Source: Crossaster papposus (Eukaryota; Echinodermata; Asteroidea; Velatida; Solasteridae). From it: DNA of 64,000 nt. Shown piece by piece: positions 63,515 through 64,000 of this stretch. The position numbers were made by a program, and so were the translations under genes. The stretch covers positions 688,001-752,000 of the forward strand of contig JBAIAA010000259.1 in NCBI GenBank assembly GCA_037893245.1. Reading direction: 5' to 3'. Position 1 is the stretch's first letter; each line of letters opens with the position of its first letter. The notes below the pieces were generated by a model. That model made no database searches and had not been told where the DNA came from. It worked only from the letters and a program-made list of their open reading frames with translations.

Positions 63515-64000
63515 TCTCAGGATGACGACATAATAGAGGCAAAATGACGACATCCTTTGATATTTTGTTCGCGTAATGGCGACATCCTGAGATAATATAT
63601 CGCGTGATGACGACATCCTGAAAGTACGATGACGACATCCTGTTTCGCGGGATGACGACATGTTGAAAGTGGGATGACGACATCCAGAGATAATTATATA
63701 TCCCGGGATGACGACATGCTGAAAGTGGGATGACGTCACGACATCCTGAGATAATATATCGCGGGATGATGACATGCTGAAAGTGGGATGACGACATCCT
63801 GAGATAATATATCCCGGGATGACGACATGCTGAAAGTAGGATGACGACATCCTGAGATAATATATCCCGGGATTACGACATGCTGAAAGTAGGATGACGA
63901 CATCCTGAGATAATATATCGCGGGATGACGACATGTTGAAAGTAAGATGACGACATCCTGAGATAATATATCGCGGGATGACGACATGTTGAAGGTAAGA
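63515..64000. repeat. 53-bp minisatellite, at least eight units, runs off the window
   Basis: The typical unit is GGGATGACGACATGCTGAAA, GTAGGATGACGACATCCTGA and GATAATATATCGC. Early units (63515-63660) are shortened or diverged. Long minus-strand frames here arise because the unit lacks stops in every frame and 53 is not a multiple of 3. They are not genes. Confidence 0.9.

Noticed and set aside
63465-63987. Long minus-strand frames of 83-140 codons
   Set aside because: They are products of a stop-free 53-bp minisatellite read in changing frames; no protein-like features.
1-64000. tRNA, rRNA or CRISPR loci
   Set aside because: Reading both strands I saw no cloverleaf with A and B boxes, no rRNA core and no spaced direct-repeat array; a covariance search could still find a decayed tRNA-derived SINE.

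Overview
The window reads as non-coding or repeat-dominated nuclear DNA of a marine invertebrate. The grounds are spliceosomal-type introns, many TIR elements, LINEs, DIRS, gypsy and Penelope-like remnants, and frequent TACATGTA words. I cannot fix the phylum; echinoderm, hemichordate, amphioxus and mollusc all remain possible. I recognise no intact single-copy host gene. Almost every readable protein belongs to a mobile element or to one uncharacterised multi-exon family.

Layout. 0-3.7 kb: a DIRS-like retroelement on the minus strand, split by a TIR element with a TA duplication. 3.7-9.1 kb: a 5'-truncated LINE split by a hAT-like element and by a Harbinger-like element, which itself holds a second Harbinger-like element carrying a MADF remnant. 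9.1-9.5 kb: a Helentron-like (HINE) copy. 9.6-14.0 kb: a piggyBac-like TTAA element containing a nearly full-length LINE with a 2A-like motif. 14-17.8 kb: mostly unassigned. 17.8-21.1 kb: tandem HINE copies. 21.1-26.5 kb: gypsy debris interrupted by a third LINE. About 27.0-27.3 kb: a fossil THAP domain. 30.7-35.6 kb: a TIR element enclosing a palindromic mini-element and a DIRS element with inverted terminal repeats. 36.4-38.4 kb: two foldback MITEs and a Penelope-like 3' remnant. 38.4-49.7 kb: a HINE containing a Harbinger-like element, containing a gypsy element, containing another Harbinger-like MITE. 50.6-55.2 kb: a decayed multi-exon gene of an uncharacterised invertebrate family, with its 5' part tandemly duplicated. 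56.5-63.4 kb: a two-gene Harbinger element with convergent genes, host to a second Harbinger element and a LINE fragment. 63.5-64 kb: a 53-bp minisatellite running off the end.

The nesting can be dated relatively because many junctions keep target-site duplications, and several have an uninterrupted relative elsewhere in the same window. Most coding regions carry frameshifts or stops. The LINE ORF at 9.9-12.9 kb and the Harbinger transposase at 62-63.2 kb look youngest.
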